Origin: Prorocentrum cordatum
Taxonomy: Eukaryota > Sar > Dinophyceae > Prorocentrales > Prorocentraceae
Assembly (NCBI GenBank): GCA_963575745.1
Contig: CAUYUJ010003982.1
Coordinates: 5,001-69,000 of the forward strand
Direction: 5' to 3'
DNA length: 64,000 bases
Both the position numbers and the translations under genes were made by a program. Below are positions 9,140 to 18,868 of the stretch, in pieces (positions within the stretch are counted from its first letter, which is position 1; the number at the start of each line of letters is the position of its first letter). The notes under the pieces were generated by a model that was not told where the DNA came from, made no database searches, and saw nothing but the letters and a program-made list of their open reading frames with translations.

Positions 9140-9700
9140 GTGATTAGCCAGGAAGTTTCCAGCGAGAGCGATTCTTAAGTAAATTTGAGGAAGGCCCCAG
9201 CGAACGCGCGATTCCTGAATGGCAAGAGCGCGGCGCCTGAGAAAATTGCGAGGAAGTCTCAGGCGTGAGCGCGATTTTGGAGTAAATTGCGAGGAAGTCT
9301 CAAGCGGGAGTGGGGGACCAGTGTAAATTTTGAGGACGTATCAAGCGGGAGCCGTTGTTGTTGTAAACCGGGGACCAGGGGTACAGTTCGAGGAGGAACA
9401 ATTTTTTGATAAAAAACAGGGTTCGAGCGCCGGGAGGGGAATTTCAATGGAAAAAATATCATGTCCACCGGAGGGGGGATCAACAATCACTATTTTTCGG
9501 TAGTGAGTTCAACAACAACGACAACAACAACAGCAACAGCAACGGCAACGGCAACAGCAGCAGCCCCCACTTAAATATTGTTCGTTATTATTTGCTCGCG
9601 TGCCAGTCAACACGTATATCCCAAACCCTCGATACCCGCCCTCTGCGTCTTCGATCGCACCCCCATTAAGGGGCAGATTCGTCCTTGCCTGCAGCGCGCA
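9140..9700 (+). repeat. ~45-bp repeats plus CAA/hairpin element, copy 4
   Basis: GAGGAAGTCTCAAGCGGGAG units (9,140-9,350) run directly into GTTGTTGTTGTAAACCGGGG, TTTTTTGATAAAAAACAGGG, (CAA)n at 9,508-9,560, TATCCCAAACCCTCGATACC and the hairpin CCCCATTAAGGGG. The arrangement equals 6,785-7,300, so the 45-bp units and the CAA element move or amplify as one composite. Confidence 0.75.
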
Positions 9701-10300
9701 TTTCGTGCGGCCCCTGTGGCAGGGGAAAAGGGGATTCATGGAAGGCAGGCGCAACGGGGGAGGGAGGAGGATGGAGCCCGAGAGGGCGTAGCAGGAGGGG
9801 GGGCCAGGAGCAGAAAGCGCGCGGCAGGACCAAGAGGCCCTCTTAGGGGGCCAGAGGCCCCCCGGAGAGTCGCAGGGGGCCCCCACGAGATCCCCCAAAG
9901 AGGCCCCCAAGAGCCCCGCCAAGAGGCCCCCACGAGGCCCCCCAGACGCCCCCCCCCCCCAAGAGACCCCCCCCCCGCCCAGGTGCAAACATGGCACTCT
10001 TTTCTGCCGTTGGTCGAGCAACTCTTTCGTCGATGTTGCCCTCGGGGAGCGCCTCCGGGCCCCAGACCGTCACAAGGAGGAGGAGGAGGAGGAGGAGGAG
10101 GAGGAGGAGGGGGAGGAGGAGGAGCAGGAGGAGGAGAGAGAGGAGGAGGAGAGGAGGAGGAGGAGGAGGAGGAGGAGAGGGAGGAGGAGAGGGAGGAGGA
10201 GCAGGGGGAGGAGGAGCAGGAGGAGGAGGAGGAGGAATAGGAGGAGAAGGGGGAGGGGGAGGTGGAGGACGTACAGACAAGCAGGAGCCGAGACCGAGGA
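9700..10300. repeat. C-rich tract and (GGA)n microsatellite
   Basis: A degenerate CCCCCAAGAGGCCCC tract (9,835-9,975) and a pure-to-imperfect GGA run at 10,074-10,265. From 10,300 to 10,930 I see no feature I can support; several open frames there look like chance. Confidence 0.8.
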
Positions 10301-10939
10301 GAAGTGAGAGGAGCACATTTCGCATGCTTTTGAAGGCCAGATTCTGATTGACTTCTCGAATCAGGAACGAAAGAAGGACGGACACGTACATGAATCCACG
10401 CTGGTTTCGAGAGCACGCATTGCTCGAATGTTCGTATCACGCGGCCAGTCTCGCGGATCGAGGGGCCGTGTTCATGTGCACAGTTTGACGCGTGCGTCCT
10501 TGGGTGGGTTCGCTGTGGAACCCCGCGAGCGCCCAAGAGTCCCCCCAAACCAGACCACGATGACCTGAACGGAGGCCCGAAGAGGGCCTCGAGAACCCAC
10601 AGGAATCCCGGCCGAGACGACGGAGCGGACGCCGGGATCCCTGCGCAGAAACGAGCGTGGCATGGAGACGCCGGGCAGCCGGCAGCATGCGGAGGCCGAC
10701 ACCAATCCTTATCTACTCGCGTTCCCCAGCCAACACGTCTAGGAACGATGCCCAGGGGAGTTGTATGAAGGAGAAGCGCAGATAAGCATGCCATGAAACA
10801 AATATCCCGGCAAAGCAACCTAGCAGCGATGTGTAGGAGCATATCTGGAAGCATTCCCCTTAAGATTCAGATGAGAATCCAGTTGTAGAATTCTGCTGTT
10901 CTCGCAGTCGCAGTCGCATTCGCGATGACAGTCACAGTG

Positions 10940-11636
10940 GCAACGGCAGTCGCAGTCACAGCCTCAGCCTCAGCCTGCCTCAGCCTCAGCCTCAGCCTGC
11001 CTCAGCCTCAGCCTGCCTCAGCCTCAGCCTCAGCCTGCTCAGCCTCAGCTCAGCCTCAGCCTGCCTCAGCCTCAGCCTCAGCCTCAGCCTCAGCCTCAGC
11101 CTCAGCCTGCCTCAGCCTCAGCCTCAGCCTCAGCCTCAGCCTCAGCCTCAGCCTCAGCCTCAGCCTCGGCCTCAGCCTCAGCCTCAGCCTCAGCCTCAGC
11201 CTCAGCCTGCCTCACCTCAGCCTGCCTCAGCCTCAGCCTCAGCCTGCCTCAGCCTCAGCCTCAGCCTGCTTCAGCCTCAGCCTCAGTCTGCCTTCAGCCT
11301 CGGCCTCAGCCTCAGCCTGCCTCAGCCTCAGCCTGCATCAGCCTCAGCCTCAGCCTCAGCCTGCCTCAGCCTCAGCCTGCCTCAGCCTCAGCCTCAGCCT
11401 GCCTCAGCCTCAGCCTCAGCCTGCTTCAGCCTCAGCCTCAGTCTGCCTTCAGCCTCGGCCTCAGCCTCAGCCTGCATCAGCCTGCCTCAGCCTCTGCCTC
11501 AGCCTGCCTCAGCCTCAGCCTGCTCAGCCTCAGCCTCTGCTTCAGCCTCAGCCTCAGTCTGCCTTCAGCCTCGGCCTCAGCCTCAGCCTGCCTCAGCCTC
11601 AGCCTGCCTCAGCCTCAGCCTCAGCCTGCCTCAGCG
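10940..11636 (+). repeat. (CAGCCT)n hexanucleotide minisatellite
   Basis: About 700 bp of CAGCCT repeats with periodic CAGCCTGCCT and GGCCTCAGCCT variants forming higher-order blocks (for example the CAGTCTGCCTTCAGCCTCGG block, three times). It stays open as Ala-Ser / Pro-Gln / Leu-Ser repeats. Confidence 0.95.
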
Positions 11637-11652
11637 TTCAAAATGTGGCCCG

Positions 11653-12115
11653 GGAATGGAGTTCTGGGAACTCGAAGAACACGAAGTGGCCTGCAGTTGG
11701 CTCCGGGCATTCAAAATCATGCCCAGGAATGGAGTTCTGGGAACTCGAAGACCACGAAGTGGCCTACAGTTGGCTCCGGGCATTCAAAATCATGCCCAGG
11801 AATGGAGTTCTGGGAACTCGAAGACCACGAAGTGGCCTACAGTTGGCTCCGAGCATTCAAAATCATGCCCAGGAATGGAGTTTTGGGAATTCGAAGACCA
11901 CGAAGTGGCCTACAGTTGGCTCCCGGCATTCAAAATCATGTCCAGGAATGGAATTCTGGGAACTCGAAGACCACGAAGTGGCCTACAGTTGGCTCCGAGC
12001 ATTCGAACGGAGTTCTGGGAATTCGAAGACCACGAAGTGGCCTACAGTTGGCTCTGGGCATTCAAAATCATGCCCAGGAATGGAGTTCTGGGACCTCGAA
12101 GACCTCGAAGTGTGT
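11653..12115. repeat. 73-bp tandem repeat
   Basis: Units start (GGAATGGAGTTCTGGGAACT) at 11,653, 11,726, 11,799, 11,872 and 11,945, exactly 73 bp apart. One unit is shortened by 14 bp and a last unit begins at 12,077. The period is not a multiple of 3, yet the + strand stays stop-free across the array, so each unit is read in a different frame. Confidence 0.92.
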
Positions 12116-12369
12116 AACTGTTTGCTTAAAACGACTTCCGCGGATTCTCCCCGGCACCCGTCCGGCATCTGCCCAGACCCCCCTGAGGAGTCAAGATGCT
12201 TTTTTTTTGAACCATTAGAAACCTATCAGTCTTCGTTGTTAGGTAATGAGTACGACATTGCAGTGAGAGACCTTGATTAACCGGTTTAAGCCCTGTTCGA
12301 GCATTCTGGATACCTCTTGTGCTCTTTGTGGGCCCCTTTTTGGAATTGTTGTGAAGTCGTTTAGACTAT

Positions 12370-12860
12370 CGTGAAGCTCACTTGGATTTATCTTGGACCC
12401 ATCTTGAACGCCGTGGGGACTCTGTTGGGGCCATCTTGGAGTCGTGCAGAAACGGGTGCGACGTCGATTACATCACCCCGTCGAAGCCTCAAAGATCGCT
12501 TCTTGGCGCCCTCCTGCGGCGCTCTGTGTGTCCTCTTGCCGTCTTGGGGCGTGCTTGGGCGCATATTATTACCCTTTCGGGCTATATGCCATATTGGAAC
12601 TACCTTGAGGCCTCAAGCGAACTCCGGAAATTAAGCAGAAAGAAAGCAAACAACTCTGAGCAACAAGAATGTTTGTCACTCGGGAACCTCCTTGAGGGGC
12701 TCCTTGGCCACCGATGGCCGTCTTGGAGCGGTCTTGCGGCCTCCAGGAGGCATGTTCGAAGCTATGTTGGACCATCTTGGACTGCTTTCACAGATCTTGA
12801 GGCCATCTTGGGCTGCTTAGATCCCTCTTGGAGCCAGTTTAAGCCTTCCTGGACGCTCTA
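12370..12860. repeat. Degenerate CTTGG-type periodic sequence
   Basis: Irregular 10-12-bp spaced CTTGGRG/CATCTTGGA motifs related to 6,045-6,335, too diverged for an exact period. No gene supported. Confidence 0.5.
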
Positions 12861-12889
12861 CGACGCTCTCACGCGTCGAGGCAGGGGTC

Positions 12890-13260
12890 CAGACCAGGGG
12901 GGAGGGGAGAGAGAGAGAGAGAGAGTCGGGAGCCTTGAGATGGGGGTCAATGCAGACGGGGGTCAGCCAGAGCGCCGGATCTTGCAGGATCCGGCAGAGG
13001 CCAGGGTCGCATTGATCCGGGTTTGGGTGCAGGGTCTTGCAGGATTTTGCAGGATCCTTCGCGTTGACCAGGGTTTGGGTGCAGGGTCTTGCCTGATCCT
13101 TCAGGATTCTGCAAGGCCTGACTGGCCTGGGTTTGGATTGACCCGGGTCAGAAGATCCCCGAGAGAGATAGAGAGACAAAAGCACCCCCTTCCCCGAAGC
13201 GGAAGATGGGGGTGAGAACAATCATTTCGCTCACGCCTTCAAGGGCTGGCCAGATTCGCA
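12890..13260. repeat. GCAGGATCC-type internal repeats
   Basis: After a short (GA)n tract at 12,906-12,925, several copies of TTGCAGGATCC / GGGTCTTGCAGGAT / GGTTTGGGTGCAGGGTCTTG occur. A related inverted block lies at 18,660-18,740. The end (13,180-13,260) resembles the tail of composite repeat T. Confidence 0.55.
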
Positions 13261-13634
13261 AACCAATTAAACATTGAAACAACACGGAAATAAAAGCCAA
13301 CACATGGCGGCACTGCAAAATGAGGACGAGTTCATTGGACGGGGGCGAGGACGGCAAGGCGGAGTGAGCGAGGGAACGAGGGGTTCGGTGTGGAGACAAT
13401 ATGAGGACGAGAGGAAGTGGTGGAAGCGCTCAGGGCGACGACACCTGACGCGCACTTCTGCGCAAAACAGCCCAAGGATATGAAAGCACTGTCGGCACGA
13501 GCCCGCGAGTGCTTCTAGAGAGAGCTTACCGCCTCTGCTTCAGCCGCTGCGTTTGCTGCCAAGGCGTGGGCCTACTTAGAAACAGGGCAGGCACGAAGCG
13601 CGCTCGAACGTTTCTGGTGTATCTGTATATATAC

Positions 13635-13678
13635 ACACGAGGAGGAGAAAGAGGAGGAGGAGGAGGAAGAGGAAGAGA
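13635..13678. repeat. (GAG)n run in front of the spliced-leader relic
   Basis: Imperfect GAG/GGA tract whose last bases touch the spliced-leader-like sequence. It is preceded by a TATATACACAC stretch. Confidence 0.85.
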
Positions 13679-13700
13679 TCCGTAGCCATTTGGGCTCAGG
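13679..13700 (+). other. Relic dinoflagellate spliced leader (DinoSL)
   Basis: The sequence begins TCCGTAGCCATTT and ends GGGCTCAGG. It matches the 22-nt DinoSL consensus at 20 positions; the differences are T to G at position 14 and A to G at position 21. DinoSL is added to mRNA 5' ends by trans-splicing and is not otherwise expected in front of genomic coding sequence. Its presence marks DNA copied back from a mature mRNA, a process established for dinoflagellates. There is no GT donor behind it, so it is not an SL RNA gene. Confidence 0.85.
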
Positions 13701-14440
13701 GTTGTTCTGTTGGCCTACGGGCCCCTAAGCCACCCAGACGGATTCCTCGGTATAGAATTGTTTTCCATCCTTGAGTTTCAAAGCTTAGCTTGTTATGTCG
13801 GCAGGGTTAGAGGACCACTCGGGAAGCTGCTCGCAGCCGCCAACGGACTTGCTGGCAGCAGGCAGCTCAAAGAGTGGTTGTTCAGAGAGGCGGTTTCTGC
13901 CACAGCAGGTACAATCATAGGCCTGCACGCTGGAACCGTTGGGCCGAGGGAATGCGATGCATGCAATGTTCTCGACAGCTACGAGAGTTTGCTGGAGGCG
14001 CACGGCGACGGGTCCAAGAAGGCTACGGGGGAGAATACATTCGACGCAGGCTGGCTGCTGCAGGGCAACCTGAACTAGCCAAGCAGTGGTGCCAATACCG
14101 TTCGGGGAGACGGGCCTGTGCACATCCCGATAACAAGCTGTTGCAGAAGGTCGGTCGCGCGCTGGAGCCGCCGAGTTCCGAAGATGTCTCGGCATCCGAA
14201 AGCGCCGAGGAACAGAAACTCCAGGAGACGATTGACACATCCAAGTTGTGTACATTTTGTTATGTCGGCGAAGAGCTGAGCGAGCAGGGCACTCAGGCGG
14301 ACTATGTGTGTTCTTATGAGGGTGGGCGCGATGCACAGTTGCAGGCCTTGGAAGAGCAGCTCGTAGATGTCAAAGACATTATTTTCACCATCCGCGCTGA
14401 CGTGCTCCGCCAGATGGAGATGAATGACATCGTGGACTAG
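13701..14440 (+). pseudogene. Retroposed cDNA of an unidentified gene
   Basis: Directly behind the spliced-leader relic. The first part is open in one frame (13,710-14,078, with QLKEWLFREAVSATAGTIIG) and the second part in another (13,874-14,440). A frameshift near 14,030-14,060 is likely. The second part contains DTSKLCTFCYVGEELSEQGT and an acidic, probably helical end (LQALEEQLVDVKDIIF) before a TAG at 14,438. I do not recognise the family. No poly(A) tail is visible. The copy lies in the same orientation as RPS23, within its inferred 14.4-kb intron, so it would be part of the RPS23 pre-mRNA. Confidence 0.6.
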
Positions 14441-14454
14441 CTGGAGCGATAGGC

Positions 14455-14960
14455 AGCGGCCTGGCCAGCCACCAAGGGGAGCCAGAGCCAGACAGCAGCC
14501 TTGCCAGCCACAAAGAGGAGCCCTCGAGCCAGGCACGGGTGTGGCCAGCCGCCAGGAGGAGCCCTCGAGCCAGGCGCGGGCTTGGCCAGCCACAAGAGGG
14601 AGCCCTACGAGCCGGGCAGCGGCCTGGCCAGCCACAAGGAGGAGCCCCTCGAGCCAGGCAGCGGCCTGGCCAGCCACAAGGAGGAGCGCTTCGAGCCAGG
14701 CACGGGCCTGGCCAGCCACGAGGAGGAGCGCCTCGAGCCAGGCGACGGCCTGGCCAGCCACGAGGAGGAGCGCCTCGAGCCAGGCAGCGGCCTGGCCAGC
14801 CACAAAGGGGAGCCCCTCGAACCAGGCAGCGGTTTGGCCAGCCACAAGGAGGAGCCCCTCGAGCCAGGCGCGGGCCTGGCCAGCCACGAGGAGGAGCTCC
14901 TTGAGCCGGGCAGCAGCCTGGCCAGCCGCAAGGAGAAGCCCTTCGAGCCAGGAGACCATC
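14455..14960. repeat. 42-bp tandem repeat (14-aa unit)
   Basis: About 12 units of GAGCCAGGCAGCGGCCTGGC + CAGCCACAAGGAGGAGCCCCTC. In one + frame the unit reads [14 protein letters not shown]. The array directly follows the retrocopy's stop codons. The first in-frame continuation passes two TAG codons (14,438 and 14,450), so the peptide repeat is probably not translated as part of the retrogene. The opposite strand is also open for nearly 400 codons. Confidence 0.9.
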
Positions 14961-14999
14961 TCCTTGCTCCGACCCAACCCCAAGCCCTCCGCGAGGCCC

Positions 15000-15790
15000 A
15001 GGTCACCAACTGGTATCAGGCACTGCGGGCCCCGCGGTTCCAAAGTGCAGGTGGGTAGAAGATCGCATAAGGATTGGCTCATCCCGCGCTTCGCGCGCAG
15101 TCTTGGACAGCGAGGGCCTAGGAGGTTCATGGGGGTAATGGGAGGGGTCGGGATCAGGAAGGTTTCGCGCGCCAGAGGGAGGCGAAGACGGCCTCGTTCG
15201 CGCGACGTTTCCGCGCACCGCCTCGGCGCGCAGAGCGCGCGCCTGCCACGGGCCAGGAGCCCCAACACTCCCTAAACAGCGAAGCTGTAAGGCCTTCGAG
15301 TATGAGGGCGTGCGCTGCGCGGTGCGCGCGGGGTGGCGTGCGCGCACCGTCGGGACCCAGCCGGCTAGGGCTTCTGAATTCCCCCCCATCTGCCTTCAGG
15401 GGTGGGGGCAGGGGCGCGGTGCCTGGGCGGCGCCCGCTCTCGCCAGCCGCCCCCTTGGCCTTCGATGGCTGCATCGAGGCAAGGGAATCCAGCCGCCTAC
15501 GGCCAAGGTCCGCGGGTGGGTGCTGGCTCCCTGGTGGTCAGGGGACTTCGGAAGCACCTACCTCCTTCGTCCCTCTTTTCCTCCCTCCTCTCGGCCTCCC
15601 TTCTTCTCCGAGGTGTTTCCTTGGTTGTCCCTATCCATATGTTTGTCCGTTGCCGAGCCCAGTCTGGCCTTCAGACAACAGTGAAAACGCGAAACAGAGG
15701 AGGAGGAAGAGGAGGACGGGGGGGGAGGAAAAGGGGGGGGGAACATATAAAACATCACCCGGCGGCCGCGGCGGAGACAAACATGCATGA
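15000..15790. other. Unassigned GC-rich stretch
   Basis: Mixed sequence with short CT-rich (15,560-15,610) and GGA-rich (15,690-15,745) tracts. Open frames are present on both strands but none has a recognisable family. Confidence 0.4.
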
Positions 15791-15794
15791 TCAT

Positions 15795-15900
15795 GCGTGT
15801 GTGTGTGTAGTGTGTGTGTGTGGGGGGGGGGGGGGGCGTGTATATATATATATATATATATACACACACATATATCTCTCTACACATCAGAGTGAGGGGG
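15795..15900. repeat. (GT)n, G-run and (TA)n microsatellites
   Basis: GTGTGT repeats, a run of G at 15,823-15,835, then (TA)n at 15,839-15,861 and ACACACATATAT. Confidence 0.95.
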
Positions 15901-15964
15901 CCGAACGGTCGTATAATGTCCCCCGGTGCGCGGCTGAAGTGGGTTCCCGCGGCGCGGCTCATTT

Positions 15965-16285
15965 CGTCGCCCCACCCCGCGACCCACCCTGCGAGCCACC
16001 CGCGACCCACCGCGCGACCCTCACCGGCGACCCACCCGCGACCCATCCGCGACCCACCCGCGACCTGCCCCGCGACACCGACCCGCGACCCACCCCGCGA
16101 CCCATCAGCGACCCACCTGCGACCCACCCGCGACCCACCCCGCGACTCACCCGCGACCCACCCCGCGACCCACCCGCGACCCACCCGCGACTCACCCCGC
16201 GACCCGCCCCGCGACCCACCCCTCAACCCGCCCCGCGACCTGCCCCGCGACCTGCCCCGCGACCCACCCCGCGACCCACTTGCGA
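15965..16285. repeat. GCGACCCACCC short tandem repeat
   Basis: About 30 imperfect copies of a 10-12-bp unit (CGCGACCCACC / CGCGACCTGCC / CGCGACTCACC). Confidence 0.9.
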
Positions 16286-16499
16286 CCCGCCCTCATCATT
16301 GTCATCCGCAGGTGTTACGTATATCAGGGCTCGAACTAAAAAGTATGTTGGCGATTGCTTGGGCCGTTTTCATGTTGGTTTTTGTTTCGCAGCATAGGCA
16401 TACTGAAGACAGAACGAAGGACAACGAGCACAAAACGAAGACGAAACACATTGATTAGCTCGAGCTTCGATGTGTATATAAATGGGTCCCCCCCCCTTG

Positions 16500-16860
16500 G
16501 GGAGGTGGGTGAAAGGGAACAGCCAAATGGAAGGGGGGGACGAGCAAGAAGGAATGAGGCAGGAGAGGGCGGAGGAGCACGAGGAGGACGCATCGCAGGA
16601 GTGCGCGGAAAGTTCCGCGAGGAGCAGAACCGGCGCGGAGCGACGAGGCAGGAACGAGGAAGAGCAGAGGACGAGAGAGGAGGGAGGATGAGCACCGAGG
16701 AGGAGAGACGAGGGAAGGGGGAGGAGGACGAGGAAACCGAGGACTGCTCGAGGAAGAGAGACGAGGGAAGGGGGAGGAGGACGAGGAAACCGAGGACTGC
16801 TCTAGGGACCCTCGGCCACCGAAGACGTCCCTGGAGGAGGGTACAACGCACCTCCACACT
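16500..16860. repeat. GAGG-rich tract with a 53-bp duplication
   Basis: Purine-rich sequence. The segment GACGAGGGAAGGGGGAGGAG...GACTGCTC occurs twice in tandem between about 16,705 and 16,803. No gene is supported here or from 16,860 to 17,350. Confidence 0.7.
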
Positions 16861-17354
16861 TTCACAACTTCCCATAATGGCGTTAGTACCCACCCGCGCG
16901 GTGTTCCTCGTCTTCGCCCTCGTGCCATGCCTCGGGCGACACAACAATCAGCTCAGTGCAGGGGCCACGGCATCGCCCGCTTGGCGTTAGCTGGGGCAAA
17001 GCGCTGGTCTGCAGTGGCAGACCCTTCTGTGGGTTCGAGGGCACATGGTTCCCCCAAGGACCTGTCCAGCGGTGCGTCCTGGCCAGAACTTCGAAGGAGA
17101 GTCTGGCCCTGGCGACGCAGAGCCCTCCAGAGGCCGCAGACGGTGCCGAGGCTGGGATCTATCCATGTCTGCTAGCTAGGAGACCGATCTGCCCAGACTT
17201 CGGGGCGCGGTGGGTGCGGACATCCTCGGGGCCCTCCTGGGGCCCTGATGGATCCATACCCGCCGCCCCCCGGGGGGGCCCGGGACTTCGGCTCCCCAGT
17301 GGGTGGATGTGGATGGACCCCTGGCCCTTGCCTCGCCAAGATGGTGAGCAAAAG

Positions 17355-17770
17355 CTCGATGATGGGCTCGACTACGGAATCGGCTTGAAGCTAACGTTTT
17401 CGTTAAGCCTACGGAGAAGGTCGATCATCATGCTCACAGATCTACGGAGGCCCAAAGTATGGCTCGTAGATTCGGCGAACTGTTTAGTTCGAGGCAAACC
17501 GAAAACTGGAACATGTGCGTTACCAGTGGCGGGCTGTTTTTCAATCCCAGGACTCTTTGAGGGTCGGGGACGACGTCGGGGTGGTGTGGTGTATACTTTT
17601 TTATCCGCTTCTGGGGGAAACAACGAAACGTGTATACACCAGGGTCCCGTATACACCAGGATCCGCTTTCCTGTGCGAAGTTCAGTGCAGGTTCAGAAAA
17701 AGCGTCGGTGTATATAGAAATCGGTTCCTTAGCAAACTCGATTCTGTAGTCGACCCCCCCCACTCGAAAA
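17355..17770. mobile_element. Foldback element, family F1, copy 2
   Basis: The left end GGGCTCGACTACGGAATCGG is inverse to the right end CGATTCTGTAGTCGACCCCC. The same termini bound the 183-bp copy at 1,802-1,984, but here the centre is longer (about 400 bp, with a GTATACACCAGG direct repeat). It ends about 57 bp before the RPS23 exon at 17,828. Confidence 0.65.
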
Positions 17771-17827
17771 GTGCCGTCTCGATGTTCGCTCCAGCCGCCA
17801 GATGGCACGCGTGCCCCTGCCGGCCAG

Positions 17828-17902
17828 GTGCTGATCTCTGGCTTCGGCCGGCGCGGGCACGCCGTCGGTGACATCCCCGGCGTGCGGTTCAAGGTCGTCA
17901 AG
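17828..17902 (+). CDS. RPS23: RPS23 internal exon: 40S ribosomal protein S23 (uS12)
   Basis: Exactly 25 codons: VLIS followed by [20 protein letters not shown] and K. The [17 protein letters not shown] block is a near-invariant signature of eukaryotic uS12, so this identification is strong. The acceptor is CCGGCCAG|GTG. The exon ends AAG|GCTCGT, the same five bases (GCTCG) that follow the preceding exon at 3,380. It joins in phase 0 to DGCLNFVDENDE (3,344-3,380) upstream and to the terminal exon at 18,411 downstream. There are no internal stops and the GC-rich third positions are like the other exons. The protein is a core component of the ribosomal decoding site. Unusual: the exon is an island in repeats, with a foldback just upstream and a GGA repeat just downstream. 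Confidence 0.92.
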
Positions 17903-18410
17903 GCTCGTGGCTCCCTCGCAGGAGGAGGAGGAGGAGGAGGAGGAGACGGAGGAGGGAGGAGGAGGAGGAGGAGGAGGAGGAGGAGGCTATCGAGGACGAT
18001 CCAGGTTAGCACTGTCGAGGATGATGAGATCGATAACAGGGACGGCGGGAGAAGCGGGAGAAGGAGGCAGAGAAGCAGGAATACGAGGCAAGACAAATGT
18101 GGAAAGGTAGTTAGGGGAGTGGGAAGAGGAGGAGGAATAGGAGAAGGAGGAGGAGGAGGAGGAGGAGGGAATATGAGGGTGAAGCAGGAGCAGGGGGGGA
18201 TGGACCTGGGATCCTGTTTGCATTCGGTCCCCACCGTGGCTCTGGTCGACGCGAGCGTGCGTGAACGAATTGCTCCTTAGTCGTATGCTTGCATTGCCAG
18301 TGCCTGAGGTCTGCCCTCGCTCCTGCTTCCACACTCGCACCCTTGATGGGACTCACGTGACATGGGCCCCCTGAAGTTGGAGACCCGCGCCTCGTCTCCT
18401 GCCCTGGCAG
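17903..18410 (+). other. RPS23: Inferred last intron of RPS23 (508 bp)
   Basis: It begins GCTCGTGG and ends GCCCTGGCAG|GTG. It contains (GGA)n tracts at 17,920-17,985 and 18,125-18,170. The GC donor and AG|G acceptor match dinoflagellate usage. Removing it joins VRFKVVK to VAGCGLGALY as in known uS12 proteins. Confidence 0.8.
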
Positions 18411-18470
18411 GTGGCCGGCTGCGGCCTCGGCGCGCTGTACCGCGAGAAGAAGGAGAAGCCGCGCTCGTGA
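18411..18470 (+). CDS. RPS23: RPS23 terminal exon: 40S ribosomal protein S23 C-terminus
   Basis: Encodes VAGCGLGALYREKKEKPRS and a TGA stop at 18,468-18,470. Eukaryotic uS12 proteins end with a closely similar V.(N/G)VSLLALY..KKE(R/K)PRS. The basic tail KKEKPRS contacts rRNA in known ribosomes. The exon follows AG|G at 18,410 in phase 0. The CGLG in place of the usual (N/G)VSLL at this position is a modest departure that could be species-specific. Sequence after the stop (18,471-18,660) is probably 3' UTR; no polyadenylation signal is expected or seen in dinoflagellates. Confidence 0.9.
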   Translation: MAGCGLGALYREKKEKPRS

Positions 18471-18860
18471 GCGCGGCTGCGGGCGGCCCTTGAGCCTCGC
18501 GCTGGCGACGCGGGCGCAGGAAAGGGAGCGACACCGCAGCGTCCGGGCGCCCTGCCAGGAGCCTCGGGAGGACCTCCAGTTGGTACGCACGCTCGACGTT
18601 GCCTCGGACACGATGCCGACCTCGATCTCACACCTCGGTCCGACCGTGCTCGGGGGGGGGGCATGCTCAGGATCCTGCAGCGTCCTGCCAGATCCTGCAC
18701 GCAAGCCCGGATCACTGCACCCCTGGCAGGATGCTGCAAGATCTGGCGCTCTGGCTGGCCCCAGTTTGCATGCTCCCGACGCATTGGGCCCAAGGATGGG
18801 GTCCGGAGGGTTGGGGTCCGGAGGACGGGAATGAGTCCAAGGGCGGATTTCCGTTGTTTG
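18471..18860. other. Downstream of RPS23; short GGATCCTGCAG repeats
   Basis: GC-rich, with degenerate CAGGATCCTGCAG / GATCCTGCACG copies at 18,665-18,745 that are inverse relatives of 12,970-13,115. No further gene recognised. Confidence 0.5.
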
Positions 18861-18868
18861 AGGCACCT

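Larger units (their letters stand above)
3381..17827 (+). other. RPS23: Inferred giant intron of RPS23 (about 14.4 kb)
   Basis: Its boundaries are GAG|GCTCGC and CCGGCCAG|GTG. The interior is repeats: composite CAA/hairpin elements, satellites, a spliced-leader-tagged retrocopy and a foldback. GC-type donors and AG|G acceptors are established for dinoflagellate genes. An intron this long in a ribosomal protein gene is inferred from exon order only. A transcript spanning the junction would prove it. Confidence 0.65.

Noticed and set aside
6957-9700. Helitron-type element because of the hairpin near one end
   Set aside because: No TC start and CTRR end in consistent positions, and no Rep/helicase sequence.
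10925-12280. 451-codon open frame (Ala-Ser / Leu-Ser repeats)
   Set aside because: Composed of the CAGCCT minisatellite and the 73-bp repeat; no non-repetitive protein part or domain.
14075-15268. 397-codon minus-strand frame over the 42-bp repeat
   Set aside because: Antisense reading of the GC-rich tandem repeat; no independent support.
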